The notes: generated by a model from the letters alone, not told the origin. A DNA stretch of 64,000 nucleotides from Saltatorellus ferox (GCA_007751475.1 CP036434.1:6515524-6579523); one strand, 5' to 3'. Positions 1 to 9,488 are shown, counted from the stretch's first letter. Made by a program: numbers and translations.

Positions 1-1
1 G

Positions 2-442
2 CGCGAGGATGAGGCCGTAGCGGCGATGACATCCTCGGTAGCGGTGGCTGCCGCAAGCTTCGAGGTCTCCAAGGGGGATATTCGCTCGCTGGAGACTTTG
101 GTGGCTCGACAGCTTGAGCTGGGCGAACTCCTCCTGCGGGTGGGGCAGACGCTCGCCGCCCAGGAGGCGCTAGAGGCAGCCGTGCGCACGGCGGACATGA
201 ACACGAGGCAGCGCCAGCAGAGCTACGTCAACGTCTTGCGGAGGATCGACTTGGAAGCGGCGCTGGCGCGCTGCGCGAGCCAACGTGGGGAGGGCGTAAG
301 AGCCGTCGAGTTCGCGACGTCCGCCGCCGAGCGACTCGAGAAGCTCTCCGGTGAGTTGGATCCGCACTTGGAGATCCAGAGCCGCCGAGCCCAGATCGAT
401 CGAGCCCTGAGAGCTGCGAAGGACGAGCTTCTCGATGATTAG
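2..442 (+). CDS. C-terminal part of a helical-repeat protein, 5' end outside the window
   Basis: The frame is open from the first bases of the window, so the methionine at 26 is probably internal and the gene begins upstream. The visible 140 or so residues are alanine, leucine and arginine rich with amphipathic helices such as GELLLRVGQTLAAQEALEAA, which resembles the TPR tail of planctomycete Ser/Thr kinases like the one at 29969. No kinase motif is visible because that part would lie outside. It is convergent with the ECF sigma gene, with only 15 bp between the stops. The TPR assignment is an inference from helix pattern; the exact family is unknown. Confidence 0.5.
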   Translation, partial: REDEAVAAMTSSVAVAAASFEVSKGDIRSLETLVARQLELGELLLRVGQTLAAQEALEAAVRTADMNTRQRQQSYVNVLRRIDLEAALARCASQRGEGVRAVEFATSAAERLEKLSGELDPHLEIQSRRAQIDRALRAAKDELLDD

Positions 443-457
443 CCCATCAGGTCGTAG

Positions 458-1018
458 CTACAGCTGATCCTGAAGCCAAAGTCGAGCGACTCGCCAGCGT
501 CGATCGATCGTCTGGGTCGAGACCCCGAGAGCCTCCGCCGTCTCGGGGATCGTCAGGCCGCCGAAGAAGCGCAGCTCGACGACCCGCGCCAGATCGGCGC
601 GGGACCGTGCGAGGCGGTCGACGGCGTCGGAAAGCTCCACCACGTCGAGGGACCGTTCCTCGAAGATGTGCAACGCGGCGTCGAGCGGCAGGCTTCTGCG
701 GGCCTCGCCGCGCTTCGCTGCTCGTTTGGATCGAGCATGGTCGACCAGCACGCTTCGCATCGCGCAGGCTGCCGCCTTCAGAAAGTGACCGCGTCCGTTG
801 AAGCTTTGGACGACCTCACAGGAAAAGAGCCGCAGCCAGGCTTCGTTCACGAGCGCCGTTGGCTGCAGCGTGTGATCGCTCGACTGCTTGCTCATCCACT
901 CCGCGGCTATGTCGCGCAGAGCACCGTAGAGCATCGGGGCGAGCTCTTCACCGGCCGCGTCGTCTCCAGAGCTGATGCGCTTGAGGAGCTGAGTGGCGAG
1001 GGTCGGGTCTTCTTCCAT
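458..1018 (-). CDS. ECF-type RNA polymerase sigma factor
   Basis: A 186-residue sigma-70 family protein of the extracytoplasmic-function class. Region 2 is visible around residues 25-95 (TLQPTALVNEAWLRLF and the FLKAAACAMRSVLVDHARSK stretch), and region 4 near residues 130-180 with a helix-turn-helix (LTIPETAEALGVSTQTIDRRW). The TALVNEAWLRL signature is typical of the ECF_sigma70 family common in Planctomycetota, where such genes often sit beside Ser/Thr kinases. No anti-sigma factor gene is visible next to it; the gene upstream in the same direction encodes a secreted protein 34 bp away. The start at 1018 gives a normal family length. It would direct transcription of an unknown stress or envelope regulon. 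Confidence 0.88.
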   Translation of the reverse strand: MEEDPTLATQLLKRISSGDDAAGEELAPMLYGALRDIAAEWMSKQSSDHTLQPTALVNEAWLRLFSCEVVQSFNGRGHFLKAAACAMRSVLVDHARSKRAAKRGEARRSLPLDAALHIFEERSLDVVELSDAVDRLARSRADLARVVELRFFGGLTIPETAEALGVSTQTIDRRWRVARLWLQDQL

Positions 1019-1052
1019 AGCGGCGGCGGGCTAAGAAGCTAACGTACGAACG

Positions 1053-2684
1053 TTACTGAAAAGTCACCGACGTGGGCTGGGCGAAATTGCTTGTGGGAGG
1101 CGAGCCGAAGTCACGGAACCAGGCCTGGAAATTCCATGTCTCGCCAGGGAGGACGGCGGTCGGGGGTGAGACCGGGATGCTCGTCAGATCGATCGCGACG
1201 TCCATGATGCCGCCGACGCCCGAGTTCTGGGCGAGGCTCACGAATCGGGCGATGGCGCCCCCGAGGCACAGGCGCCCTGCGCTGCCTCCCGGGAAGAGCA
1301 CGTTCCCCTGCGTGCGGCTTGCCAGGAAGTACCCGAAGGTGTTGGCGGGCATGGCAGTGCAGCTGAGGCGCACGTTCGCTTCCTGGACAACGTCGCTTCC
1401 ATAGGCACAGGTGAGTGCGAATTGGCCCGTGCTGTTGGGCTCTGCGCTGCAGTACGCGGCGCCGACGACTGGCTTGGACTCGACGAGCATCAGTCTCGAC
1501 GATGCGTCCCCGGCGAGCCAACCCTTGAACAGAATCCAACGTCCATCCGCCGTGGCGCGCGTGGTCGACGTCAGTTCAGCGATCGTCTCGCCAGTGGAGG
1601 TCAGGGTCGCTCCTTCGCGAACCAGGATCTGGTCGCCCATCATCACGACGGCGTTGCTGCTATTCGGCAGGCCGTTCAGCACGGCCCAGTGGATGAGGTC
1701 CCCGCCGTCGGAGAGGTTCACCACGCGGTCGAGGATGCGGAACGAGAGGCCGGCTTGACCTGGGACAGGGTCTCCCTCGCGTCGCACCACGACTCCATCG
1801 AGGACGTAGAGTTCGTCGTCGGAAATAGACCCGTCGATGTCGGCCGCCATAAGCAGGCTTCCGGAGGCGTTGATATCGAAGCTAGCGTTGACTGCCGTCG
1901 CCCACAAACGTCCTGGGATCGGGCTCGGCGTTCCTCCTTTCAAGAGGAGATTGCCCGCAAGATCGTAGGCGACGGTGGTCGCGGGCGAGCCCGAGAGGTT
2001 GGCCGCCCACGCGAGCCCGCCCGCGTCCCCCAGGACGTAGTTGTCCTCGCCCGTCCAGAAGGTGTGGATGGGAGCGAACTGCCCCGGGGGCGGAACCGAA
2101 CCGTCCACCAGAACCACCACGCTCGTCACGGCGCCGCCGCTGACCTGGAGAGCCGCGATGCCGCGGTACTGAGTCGGTGTGTGGGTCGCCTCCATGAAGC
2201 GACCGTTGACAAGCAGCGTGCCGCTGCTGTTGACCTCGATGTCGTTGATCTCAGGAATCAAGATCCCGTTGATCTCGTCGTCCTGATCCAAGAGCGGGCT
2301 GGTGAAGTTCGAGTGGAGCAGGCTCCGCATCGCGCCGTTCACGAGCCTGACGCTCATCTGACAGTAGGTTCGTCCTTGGTCGTCTCGCGCGATGTGCGTG
2401 AGACTTTGGATGGTGGCACCGGGCAGCCCAGGGACGTCGTCGCCGATGGCCATGAGGTTGCCTTCGCTCGTTAGCACGGCGCCGCCGATGCCGCCCGTCG
2501 CCCGGTTGGTGTCCACCCGGGCAATCCACTCTCCGCCGGCCGCAATCTCGGCCGCCCAGATAATCCTGACCGTATCGCCGTTGGGTAAGAGATCCCCGGG
2601 AGAGAGAACCACGACGGGCGCCTGGGCGAAGGCCACGCTCGTGAGCAGGAGAAGGGAGAGGGGCAGACTCAGATGGGACAGCAT
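1053..2684 (-). CDS. secreted protein with lineage C-terminal WFRD-type domain
   Basis: About 543 residues from the chosen start at 2684, because a clean signal peptide (MLSHLSLPLSLLLLTSVAFA, cleavage near AQA) begins there; the open frame extends 30 codons further upstream with no signal-like sequence. The body is beta-rich with repeated GG, DG and GD turns and resembles a secreted propeller-type protein, but no named family is recognised. The last 140 or so residues carry a domain shared with the proteins at 5010, 12276, 27875 and 36270: CSAEPNSTGQ, then GRLCLGGAIARF, then NFQAWFRDFG and a SNF motif near the end. It is likely exported; the C-terminal domain could be for anchoring or sorting, which is speculation. 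Confidence 0.75.
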   Translation of the reverse strand: MLSHLSLPLSLLLLTSVAFAQAPVVVLSPGDLLPNGDTVRIIWAAEIAAGGEWIARVDTNRATGGIGGAVLTSEGNLMAIGDDVPGLPGATIQSLTHIARDDQGRTYCQMSVRLVNGAMRSLLHSNFTSPLLDQDDEINGILIPEINDIEVNSSGTLLVNGRFMEATHTPTQYRGIAALQVSGGAVTSVVVLVDGSVPPPGQFAPIHTFWTGEDNYVLGDAGGLAWAANLSGSPATTVAYDLAGNLLLKGGTPSPIPGRLWATAVNASFDINASGSLLMAADIDGSISDDELYVLDGVVVRREGDPVPGQAGLSFRILDRVVNLSDGGDLIHWAVLNGLPNSSNAVVMMGDQILVREGATLTSTGETIAELTSTTRATADGRWILFKGWLAGDASSRLMLVESKPVVGAAYCSAEPNSTGQFALTCAYGSDVVQEANVRLSCTAMPANTFGYFLASRTQGNVLFPGGSAGRLCLGGAIARFVSLAQNSGVGGIMDVAIDLTSIPVSPPTAVLPGETWNFQAWFRDFGSPPTSNFAQPTSVTFQ

Positions 2685-3020
2685 GGGCGTTTCGGGACCG
2701 GGGTGAAGCGGATCGGAGAGGAGCCAGCGCCCCTTCAGGCTGTCCCAACGGAATCCGCCCTCCGACCACCCCAAGAACTTCCGCTTCTCGGGAGACTCTG
2801 TGAAACTGCTCCCCTTGGCTATCCTTCTGCAGGCCGAGAGCGCGCATGTCTCGATCGGTCACTTCGCAGGCCTTGGTTGGTTTTGCTGTGCCGAGGACGC
2901 GGCGTGGGCCTCGCAGGAGCAAGGATTCTCGGGTCCCCCATGGGAGTCGGGAGGAGATGAAGGAGGAGGTTGTCCGCGGCCATGTGAGATTTGGTCAGGG
3001 GCGGGACAGGGATCATGCCA
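2685..3020. other. intergenic stretch, nothing recognised
   Basis: Region upstream of the secreted-protein gene. Only antisense or overlapping short frames without protein-like composition are seen. It presumably holds the promoter of the gene ending at 1053, but I cannot point to one with confidence. Confidence 0.4.
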
Positions 3021-4347
3021 ACGGATAGGAACTCCAAGCGGGGTGTCGAGACGATTTCTACCGTAGCCTGGGGCGCGATTCTTTGCCACCACCCTTCCTC
3101 ACCGGCCAATCTGCGGCGCTCGAGCGGCCATTGGGCGCTTCGCTGTGCCGAACTCGCCCGATTTCGCCCTCTCCGAACGGCACCACCGGTCCGCTTCACC
3201 ACGGCCTACAGCCAGCACCCTCCCCGAGAGTGCTGGCTGATCTCATTTCACCGAGCCCGATGGCCCGCGCGCCGCTCTTCCGCAGCGTCCTACTTCCCGA
3301 GGTCCAGCCGCCCCGTGAAATAGACACGGCCGAGGCGGCATCGGTATTCGGACCTCGGGCTCTGCTGGTGGGGAACGGCTCGGAATTGGCGATGACGGGT
3401 CTCCCCCACCCGGCGAATCAGATGTCCTCCTCGCCGCCGCTCTCACTCCCTCCAACACCTTCCGCGCTGTCTCCGGATCTGTGATCACGGAGATCATGTG
3501 CCTGCGGCCCCGGCAGCGCGGGCAGCGCGGGCAGCGGAGAACATCTTCCGAAAAAACCCGCTTCAAGAGATCTGCCCAGCGGATGGTTCTCTGGTCCTTC
3601 GACGGCTCCCCCGGACTCTTCGAGCCGTCTTCATCGGCGACGTCCGCACCCTTCGGCTCCTTCCGAACCACGGGACGCGGCACCACCAGATCACGCAATG
3701 ATGAGGCGGGGGCCAGCACTCCCTGATACGTCAGCTGATGCTCGCGCGGATGCGGCGCGAGCGCCGCCAGTCGAGCCATGAACTCATGCGGCGTCATGAC
3801 GAATCCCTTGGTCCCATCACGCCAGGCCTTGCGTAGCAGCCATGAGACCATCCCATCGGGACGCACCTCGAAGCGTTCGAGACTGATGGCGGGTTCGCCT
3901 GAGTAGCGGCAGAGCTTCTCCAGCTGCGCCCGCTGGCCCTTCCGGATCAACGCACGCAACGAGAACCCGTCGGCGTTCACCACCAGTGGAGGCGGAACGT
4001 ACTGACCTCCCCAACCCGACGACTGGAACGCAAGGCCGAGATCAGGGTCGATGAGGCGCTTCAGCGGCTGCCCAGCACCAGGGCCGAAAGGTACCAGCGA
4101 CTTCACCGAGGCAGCCTTCAGGGCCGGAAAGAACGCATCATCGCGCGCGTCGCCAAAATCGAGAAGCGGCTGCTCATCAGCGCCCGCGTCCGCGTACTCC
4201 CAAGGGGGGTCGTCGCCTTTGCGTAGGGGCAGACCGAGTGCGATCGGGTCGAGGGAGTAGCGCTTCAGCACACGACGGATGCGCGCGATCGCGCCTGTGT
4301 GCACACGCAGATCCTCCGCCGACGTCAGAGGATCTGCGGGCAGAAAG
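3021..4347 (-). mobile_element. IS91-like element copy A, truncated
   Basis: Starts at the shared element terminus (AC then GGATAGGAACTCC, 3021-3035) and runs rightward through the non-coding end region into a transposase C-terminal fragment read on the minus strand. Similarity to the copies at 11162 and 46371 stops near 4347, just after the GFLPADPLTSAE region, so the transposase N-terminus is missing. By IS91-family convention the constant end downstream of the transposase corresponds to oriIS. The end sequence is a diverged variant without the perfect palindrome of copies B, C, D, H and L. Confidence 0.8.
3243..4347 (-). pseudogene. IS91-like transposase C-terminal fragment (copy A)
   Basis: Encodes the C-terminal part of a Y2/HUH-type transposase: LLRKAWRDGTKGFVMTPHEF, RLAALAPHPREHQLTYQGVL, and a late zinc-ribbon-like RCPRCPRCRGRRHM with an extra CPR repeat not seen in the other copies. 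It lacks the HFH (HUH) motif and everything N-terminal. The stop differs from the other copies, giving a longer tail after MPPRP. Not expected to be functional. Confidence 0.8.
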
Positions 4348-4382
4348 CCGGACCGGGGAGGAAGGAACGGAAGCTGCGGCTT

Positions 4383-4418
4383 CCTCTGGGTCACCCTCTG
4401 GGTCGCCCTCTGGGTCGC
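4383..4418. repeat. three tandem 12-bp units
   Basis: CCTCTGGGTCAC followed by two copies of CCTCTGGGTCGC, lying between two IS91-like copies. Because the unit is divisible by three it would not shift a frame; no gene is recognised over it. Confidence 0.75.
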
Positions 4419-4455
4419 CTTGCACTTGTTGCTGCTGACGATCCAGGGTCACTTG

Positions 4456-4733
4456 ACGGATAGGACTTCCAAGCGGGGTGTCTACACCCCGGTAACCGTA
4501 GCCTGGGGCCTGATTCTTCGCTACCCCCATCCTCGCGGGCCACGCGGGAGCGCCCGAGCGGCCATCGGGCTCTTCGCTGAGCCGAACTCGCCCGATTTCG
4601 CCCCCTCCGACGAGCACCACCGGTTCGCTTCACCACGACCTGCAGCCAGCACCCTCCCCAAGAGTGCTGGCTGATCTCATATCGCCGAGCCCGATGGCCC
4701 GCGCGCCGCTCTTCCGCAGCGCCCTACTTGCAG
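4456..4733 (-). mobile_element. IS91-like element copy B, terminal 280 bp only
   Basis: Begins with the shared terminus (AC, GGATAGGACTTCC) and follows the other copies almost base for base to the CCCTACTT before the transposase stop, then breaks off near 4733. It contains no transposase codons. It truncates a signal-peptide-bearing gene on the minus strand (4734-4874). Confidence 0.85.
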
Positions 4734-4874
4734 AGCCACCACCACCGTCGGGCCCGGTTCTGTCTCGGGAGCCGTGGCGGCATCATTCGCAGCGGCGGAG
4801 CGGAACTGGGCCATCGCGCCAAACGCTCCGACCAGGACGAGTGCGGCCTGCGTGATCCTGAGTCTGTAGTTCAT
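4734..4874 (-). pseudogene. N-terminal fragment of a secreted protein, cut by IS91-like copy B
   Basis: From the ATG at 4874, preceded by an AGGGGGATCACC ribosome-binding site, the frame reads MNYRLRITQAALVLVGAFGA, a good signal peptide, then about 25 mature residues (AAANDAATAPETEPGPTVVV) before it runs into the element at about 4733. The rest of the gene is not seen nearby. The original function cannot be recovered. Confidence 0.65.
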
Positions 4875-5009
4875 GGTGATCCCCCTGGATCTTCCCCCCT
4901 GGGTCAAAGACCTCGACCTCTCCTGGGCGCGCGCTCGCAAGGAAGGCAAGGCCATCGAGATGCGTGGACCCACATTGAGATGATGATGATCCAATAGGCA
5001 GCGGCGCGC

Positions 5010-6644
5010 TCACTCGAACATGATCGAGACCGCCATGGAGAAGTTCGACGTCGCCGCGCCGGCGATCGAATCTCGGAACCAGCTCTGCATGTACCAGGTT
5101 TCGCCAGCCATGGCGCTCACCGTTCCGGTGGGCTGGGGAATGACCCTCAGGTCGAGGGGGACGCGGGCTGTGCCGTCACTCGAAGCTGTGAAGAGGCTTG
5201 ATTGCAGGCGGCCGATGGACCCGGAGAGGCAGAGCATGCCCTGACTTCCCGGGGGCGTGATACCGGGGCCCGACTGCTGCGAGAAGAGCAAGTATCCGTT
5301 GGATTGGGCCGGCAGCTCGAGGAGGTCAACCCGGGCCTCGTTGTCGGTAGCGAAGATGCTACCGCTGGTGATGACTCGGGCACTTTGGCCGGTGGAGTTT
5401 GGGACTCCGTCGCAGATGAGTACATCGGTTCGGTAGTTTCGAAGGCGCAGGATTCCAATGAAGCCCGGAGCTGCGGAGGTGACGACGCCCCGCGTAAGCA
5501 GGGCAGACTCGGAGACGAGCGAAGGGGCGTCGATCAAGAACTGGCAGGCGAATCCCACTTCAGCCGATCCATCGCGGTCTACGTCGATGCGGAAAAAGTC
5601 GGCTGCGTTGATGGACTTGGCGTCGACCCCCACTTGGCCGCCCTCACTCAGAAGTCCTCCAGTCGTGACGGCGGCTCCGCGCTGGTCGAGGGCAATGTCG
5701 CCTCCCAAGAGCGTGAGAACCCGACCGTTGCGAATCCACTCAAAGCCTACCCCAGACCCCACCCAGGTGTTGTAGCTCAGCAGGTCGCCTCGGTCGTTGA
5801 TCGCGGGATCGTTTAAGCTAGCCCACGTGGAAGTGGCGTTGCCGCTGATCGAGCTGGGGACGGGCTCGCCCTCATAGGCCACAAAGCCCGGCGCGAACTC
5901 GACCAGCGCACCGTCTTGAATCAGCATGTCTTCGTCCGTTTGGCGCGTCCTTGCGCTCGCCGCCCAGTGCATTCCATTGGGACTCACGGCCAGCCTGTAA
6001 GTGGCCAATCGTCGGGGGACGTCCGGGAAGAACTCGTACCCGTTCATGAGCACCTCTCCCAAGGTCGTCTCGGCAACCATGAACCGTTGACTACCCGTCA
6101 CCGGCTCAAGCGCTAGCCCTTCCACAAACACGCGGCCACTGCTCGTGGCGGTCACCTCAAAGAACTCTGTCCAGGTCCAACCGCCGGAGCCCAGTACCGG
6201 ATCGCCAGCACTCAAGAGCACCGCACCCCCCTGGATGACCGACTCGATCACCGAGGAGGGCGCAGCCGGATCCACATCACGTAGAATGTACGTGAGCTGA
6301 TCTCCCACTAACGAAGGAGACAACAGGTAGTCACCGCTAGACGGCTCGAGAACCACGAAAAGCTCCACGGGACCAGCCAGCAGGCCGGGGTGCTGCCCGC
6401 AGAGAGCCGAGATCGTGTCGCCGGGATCGACGTCGCGCTTGAGCGTCGCCACGCACACCCAGCCTCCATCAGTGCCGGCGATGGGCTCGCCCAAGTCCTC
6501 GTAACTCCAGGTATCGCCGAGGGGGTCGACGTAGGGTGCGAGCTGCCCCTCGCCGACCAGCAACTCGGCCAGATCGGGCTCTTGCATCGGAAGTGCCGAT
6601 GTGATGGTTGGTAGAAGAATGGATGAGGCGGCGAGTGCGAGCAT
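5010..6644 (-). CDS. secreted protein with lineage C-terminal WFRD-type domain
   Basis: About 544 residues from the start at 6644, chosen because it opens a signal peptide (MLALAASSILLPTITSALPM); the open frame runs 27 codons further upstream. The body is beta-rich with no recognised family. Its C-terminal part matches the protein at 1053: CDGVPNSTGQ, GMLCLSGSIGRL, GETWYMQSWFRDS and a final SNF stretch. The two genes are same-strand paralogues separated by two IS91-like copies, suggesting an old gene family. Predicted exported; substrate or partner unknown. Confidence 0.75.
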   Translation of the reverse strand: MLALAASSILLPTITSALPMQEPDLAELLVGEGQLAPYVDPLGDTWSYEDLGEPIAGTDGGWVCVATLKRDVDPGDTISALCGQHPGLLAGPVELFVVLEPSSGDYLLSPSLVGDQLTYILRDVDPAAPSSVIESVIQGGAVLLSAGDPVLGSGGWTWTEFFEVTATSSGRVFVEGLALEPVTGSQRFMVAETTLGEVLMNGYEFFPDVPRRLATYRLAVSPNGMHWAASARTRQTDEDMLIQDGALVEFAPGFVAYEGEPVPSSISGNATSTWASLNDPAINDRGDLLSYNTWVGSGVGFEWIRNGRVLTLLGGDIALDQRGAAVTTGGLLSEGGQVGVDAKSINAADFFRIDVDRDGSAEVGFACQFLIDAPSLVSESALLTRGVVTSAAPGFIGILRLRNYRTDVLICDGVPNSTGQSARVITSGSIFATDNEARVDLLELPAQSNGYLLFSQQSGPGITPPGSQGMLCLSGSIGRLQSSLFTASSDGTARVPLDLRVIPQPTGTVSAMAGETWYMQSWFRDSIAGAATSNFSMAVSIMFE

Positions 6645-6771
6645 GGATGGTTGACTCAAGGCGTGGTTTGGATTGGTAGCGGGCCTGCCTTGGGAAGGGG
6701 GCGCCAGGGACTTTGAACTAGTCATCGGGCAGGAGGGCGGCTACGGCGCCGAGGCGAACTTTCTCGCAATC

Positions 6772-6897
6772 TTCTTCCATTCCGTGCCCGGCGAGTTTGC
6801 TCAGCACGACCTCGGCCAGATTGTCGTCGAGTGCCAAGACGGCACGACGGAGCGCATCCTCTTCTTCGCGTCTCAGCTTCGGCATTCTCGGACCAAC
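6772..6897 (+). pseudogene. IS21 istA remnant
   Basis: About 40 codons reading FHSVPGEFAQHDLGQIVVEC and ERILFFASQLRHSRT, closely matching the integrase-core segment of the IstA fragment at 51080-51763 (SVPGEFAQHDFGQIVVEY). The HD of the first catalytic position is kept but nothing before or after is present. An isolated scar. Confidence 0.7.
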
Positions 6898-6909
6898 TAA
6901 GCTGGAAGC

Positions 6910-7548
6910 ATGCAAATCAAGCTCGCTCTCGGACTGACGCTTCTCGCTGCGTCATGCTCGTCCGTTCCGCCAGCGGCGGCCCGGCCGAGGCAGGGAACCG
7001 ACTCGACTACGGTCGCCCCAGCCTCCCCAGGCCGCTGGGACCACGGCGTGACTCTTGCCTGGAACCAACGCTCCGTCGACTCCCAATGGGATCCCGCCTC
7101 GAGCTATCGCGGGGGCTCCATCGAGTACAGCGGGCTGATGCGTATTGAAAGCGGTCAGGGGACAGGCATCGAGGTCAGCTTCGGGAGAGCTGAGTCCGAT
7201 GAATTCAGCCATGTCTTCGGCTACCGCCCGAGCACCTGGCGGAGATGGACCGACTACTCCATCGGGGTTCGGCACGAGCGGCCTCTTGGCTTCGGTCGCT
7301 GGCTTCTCAGCGGCGGCTTCTCCTACATTCGCGTGGAACTCGATCAGAACGGGCTCAGCGAAATCCTTCGACTCGATCTGGGTTCGAGCGGGGCTTACAT
7401 GCGCACAGGATACATCCAGCCTCTCAGCAGGAACGTCGAGCTCGTCGTGAGCGGCCGGTATCGTGTCGGCAGGAGCGAGCACCTCTTTGGTAGAGAGCTT
7501 GACCTCGACCACGTTGGGATCGACGTGGGCCTGAGCTGGCGATTCTGA
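6910..7548 (+). CDS. outer-membrane beta-barrel lipoprotein-like protein
   Basis: A 212-residue protein starting MQIKLALGLTLLAASCSS, a lipoprotein signal with a plausible lipobox cysteine at residue 16. After a Pro/Ala-rich linker the chain shows alternating aromatic and polar residues typical of membrane beta-strands and ends in SWRF, a terminal phenylalanine common in outer-membrane barrels. The small size suggests an eight-strand barrel. Lipobox plus barrel is unusual but known. The function is not recognised. The gene stands alone, convergent with the gene at 7593. Confidence 0.7.
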   Translation: MQIKLALGLTLLAASCSSVPPAAARPRQGTDSTTVAPASPGRWDHGVTLAWNQRSVDSQWDPASSYRGGSIEYSGLMRIESGQGTGIEVSFGRAESDEFSHVFGYRPSTWRRWTDYSIGVRHERPLGFGRWLLSGGFSYIRVELDQNGLSEILRLDLGSSGAYMRTGYIQPLSRNVELVVSGRYRVGRSEHLFGRELDLDHVGIDVGLSWRF

Positions 7549-7592
7549 CCTGGCTGCTACCCGCCGCCGGCGGGCTCGGTTCAGAGGACTCG

Positions 7593-8039
7593 TCAGGGCA
7601 ATGGAACAGCGATCCACTCCTCGCGAGGATAGTTCATGTCGTAGTCGCCCACGATATACCACGGTTCACTGGTCGACGTCCGTGCGTACTCGCAACCGAA
7701 GGCGCCGCCACTCCACACGCTCAGCCTCCAAGCTCTCCCCTCGCCATTGCTGTACCGAACTCCCGGATCAGCTGGTGGGCGACGTGGGGGAAGCTCCGCG
7801 ATGAATTCTGGGACCAGGGCATCGAGCGAAGCGGGCGAGCGGCCGTGTTGTTCTGCGTACGCATGGATGGCGAGACAGAGCGGCTCCGTGGCCTGCAGAA
7901 ACTCCAGGGTCTCCGCCCTGACCCGCTCCGATTCGCCAATCTGAATCCAGACGAACGCAAACCCGAGGACAAGGAGGATCAAGCCACAAGTGCAGCCGCC
8001 CTTTATCCAATCAACGATCCTCTTGTCCGTGTCGTGCAA
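7593..8039 (-). CDS. small single-pass membrane protein, pseudopilin-like
   Basis: A 148-residue protein with one N-terminal membrane segment (residues 13-33, GGCTCGLILLVLGFAFVWIQ) followed by a soluble domain. The segment YAEQHGRSPASLDALVPEFI followed by DPG and a WRLSV strand resembles the soluble domain of type II secretion G-like pseudopilin proteins widespread in Planctomycetota, where short peptides 'RxPxsLxxLvP' recur. The classic prepilin cleavage site is not seen, so the assignment is tentative. Confidence 0.6.
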   Translation of the reverse strand: MHDTDKRIVDWIKGGCTCGLILLVLGFAFVWIQIGESERVRAETLEFLQATEPLCLAIHAYAEQHGRSPASLDALVPEFIAELPPRRPPADPGVRYSNGEGRAWRLSVWSGGAFGCEYARTSTSEPWYIVGDYDMNYPREEWIAVPLP

Positions 8040-8092
8040 ACGTAACCACCTCGATATTCGTGGAACGCGTCGCTGCGTTCATGTTGGCGTCG

Positions 8093-8185
8093 ACGGAGTC
8101 GGGTGGCCCCGGGTCGTTACCTCCCCGGGGCTCCCACAGATCCGGACGTGCGCGATTAGCGCATCCGGCTCCTCATCCCCATGGC
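8093..8185 (-). ncRNA. group II intron domains V-VI
   Basis: Read on the minus strand the segment gives GAGCCGGATGCG, an AT-containing loop, CGCACGTCCGGATCTGTG, a hairpin matching group II domain V in which the two strands pair across the loop, followed by a second GC hairpin (GCCCCGGGGAGGTAACGACC and its partner) fitting domain VI with a bulged A. The near-identical copy at 37973-38066 supports both the structure and the boundary near 8093. Confidence 0.7.
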
Positions 8186-8189
8186 TTCG

Positions 8190-9488
8190 CTACGTGCGGC
8201 GGTAGATGGAATGAACGGCCCGAGCTGGGACCAGGCAGTGCTGCTTGAAGAAGCGATCCCACCAGTCCCCGTTCTTGCGCATGGCGGCGCCGGAGCGTCG
8301 CCTCAACCACTTCCGCCAGAGGTTTCGGACTCCTCGTCGATACTTCTCCAACGCCACCGCGTTTCCGGTGATGCCGTAGTAGGCACAGTGCCCGCGTATC
8401 TTCCGATTCAGAGCCTTCAGCTGGTCGACCACGGGCATGTGCCGATTTCGTCGGCACCATTCCGCCACCTTGTTGAGGCCTCGACTCAGGCGAGCTGCCA
8501 TCGTCTTCTGGAAGATCGCCCAGTAGCCCCTCCTCGATCTCGACCAGTAGTGGGTGAACCCCAGAAAGTCCCAGCTCTCCGTTTCGTTTGGGCCGCCCAT
8601 GGGCGGACGCTTGAATGGCACGAGCTTCGTCTTCTCCGGGTGTAGTTCGAGTCCAAACTTGGCGAAGCGGGGGAAGATGCCCGCGAAGAAACGTTTCGCG
8701 TCTTCCTCGCGATCACAGAGGATCACAAAGTCATCGGCGAAACGGATCAGTCGTGCACTGCCTCCGATCTGTGGCCTCGCATGGTGTTCGAACCATCCAT
8801 CAAGCACCGTGTGGAGGAAGATGTTCGAGAGCAGCGGAGAGATGACGCCACCCTGCGGTGTACCTTCCTCCGGCCGCGTTCGCTGCCCTTCCTCGACGAT
8901 GCCGGCATTCAACCACTTGCCGATCACACGGATCAGCACTCCATCACGTATCCGTAGGTCCAGGATCTTCCGCATCCATGAGTGGTCAAAGGTCCCGAAG
9001 CAGTCTCGGATGTCTGCCTCGACGACCCATCCACCTTTCATGCCCATCAGCGTAGCTCGGGTGTCCTTCAGTGTTTGATGAGCTGACCGCCCGGTGCGAA
9101 ACCCGTACGAGCAGGGCAGGAAGTCCTGCTCGTAGACGGCTTCAATCACCATGGCGACAGCCCGTTGTAGCACCTTGTCCTCGAACGTCGGGATCCCCAG
9201 CGGGCGCGTCTTCCCGTTCCCTTTCGGGATGTGGACTCGGCGCACGTCGGGGGCTCGGTAGCGACCTGACTTGAAGCGGTCGAGGAGGTCCAAGAGGTTC
9301 TTCTCCAGGTTCTTCTCGTACTCCTTGCCTGTGACGCCGTCGACTCCCGTCGCCCCGTCCTTCCGCGTTCGGCTGTACGCCTCAAGCAGGAACTCCAGGT
9401 CGATGTTGTGGGCGAGATTGGTGAAGCTCCTCTTTGGGTGCTCCCTCGCCAGTTCGGCTATCCGTTGCAGTTTCGTTGAGACGCTCAT
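8190..9488 (-). CDS. ltrA: group II intron reverse transcriptase/maturase
   Basis: A 432-residue intron-encoded protein. RT motifs are clear: GATGVDG, IPKGNGKTRPLGIPTFEDKV, YGFRTGRSAHQ, EADIRDCF, GTPQGGVISPLLSNIFLH and the catalytic RFADDFVI. After the RT comes the thumb/maturase domain (SWDFLGFTHYW, LNRKIRGHCAYYG). No HNH endonuclease follows, as in several bacterial intron classes that use lagging-strand or terminator targets. The reading frame looks intact. In the cell it would bind intron RNA, aid splicing and copy it into DNA, but here the cognate ribozyme is incomplete, so it could only act in trans. Confidence 0.93.
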   Translation of the reverse strand: MSVSTKLQRIAELAREHPKRSFTNLAHNIDLEFLLEAYSRTRKDGATGVDGVTGKEYEKNLEKNLLDLLDRFKSGRYRAPDVRRVHIPKGNGKTRPLGIPTFEDKVLQRAVAMVIEAVYEQDFLPCSYGFRTGRSAHQTLKDTRATLMGMKGGWVVEADIRDCFGTFDHSWMRKILDLRIRDGVLIRVIGKWLNAGIVEEGQRTRPEEGTPQGGVISPLLSNIFLHTVLDGWFEHHARPQIGGSARLIRFADDFVILCDREEDAKRFFAGIFPRFAKFGLELHPEKTKLVPFKRPPMGGPNETESWDFLGFTHYWSRSRRGYWAIFQKTMAARLSRGLNKVAEWCRRNRHMPVVDQLKALNRKIRGHCAYYGITGNAVALEKYRRGVRNLWRKWLRRRSGAAMRKNGDWWDRFFKQHCLVPARAVHSIYRRT

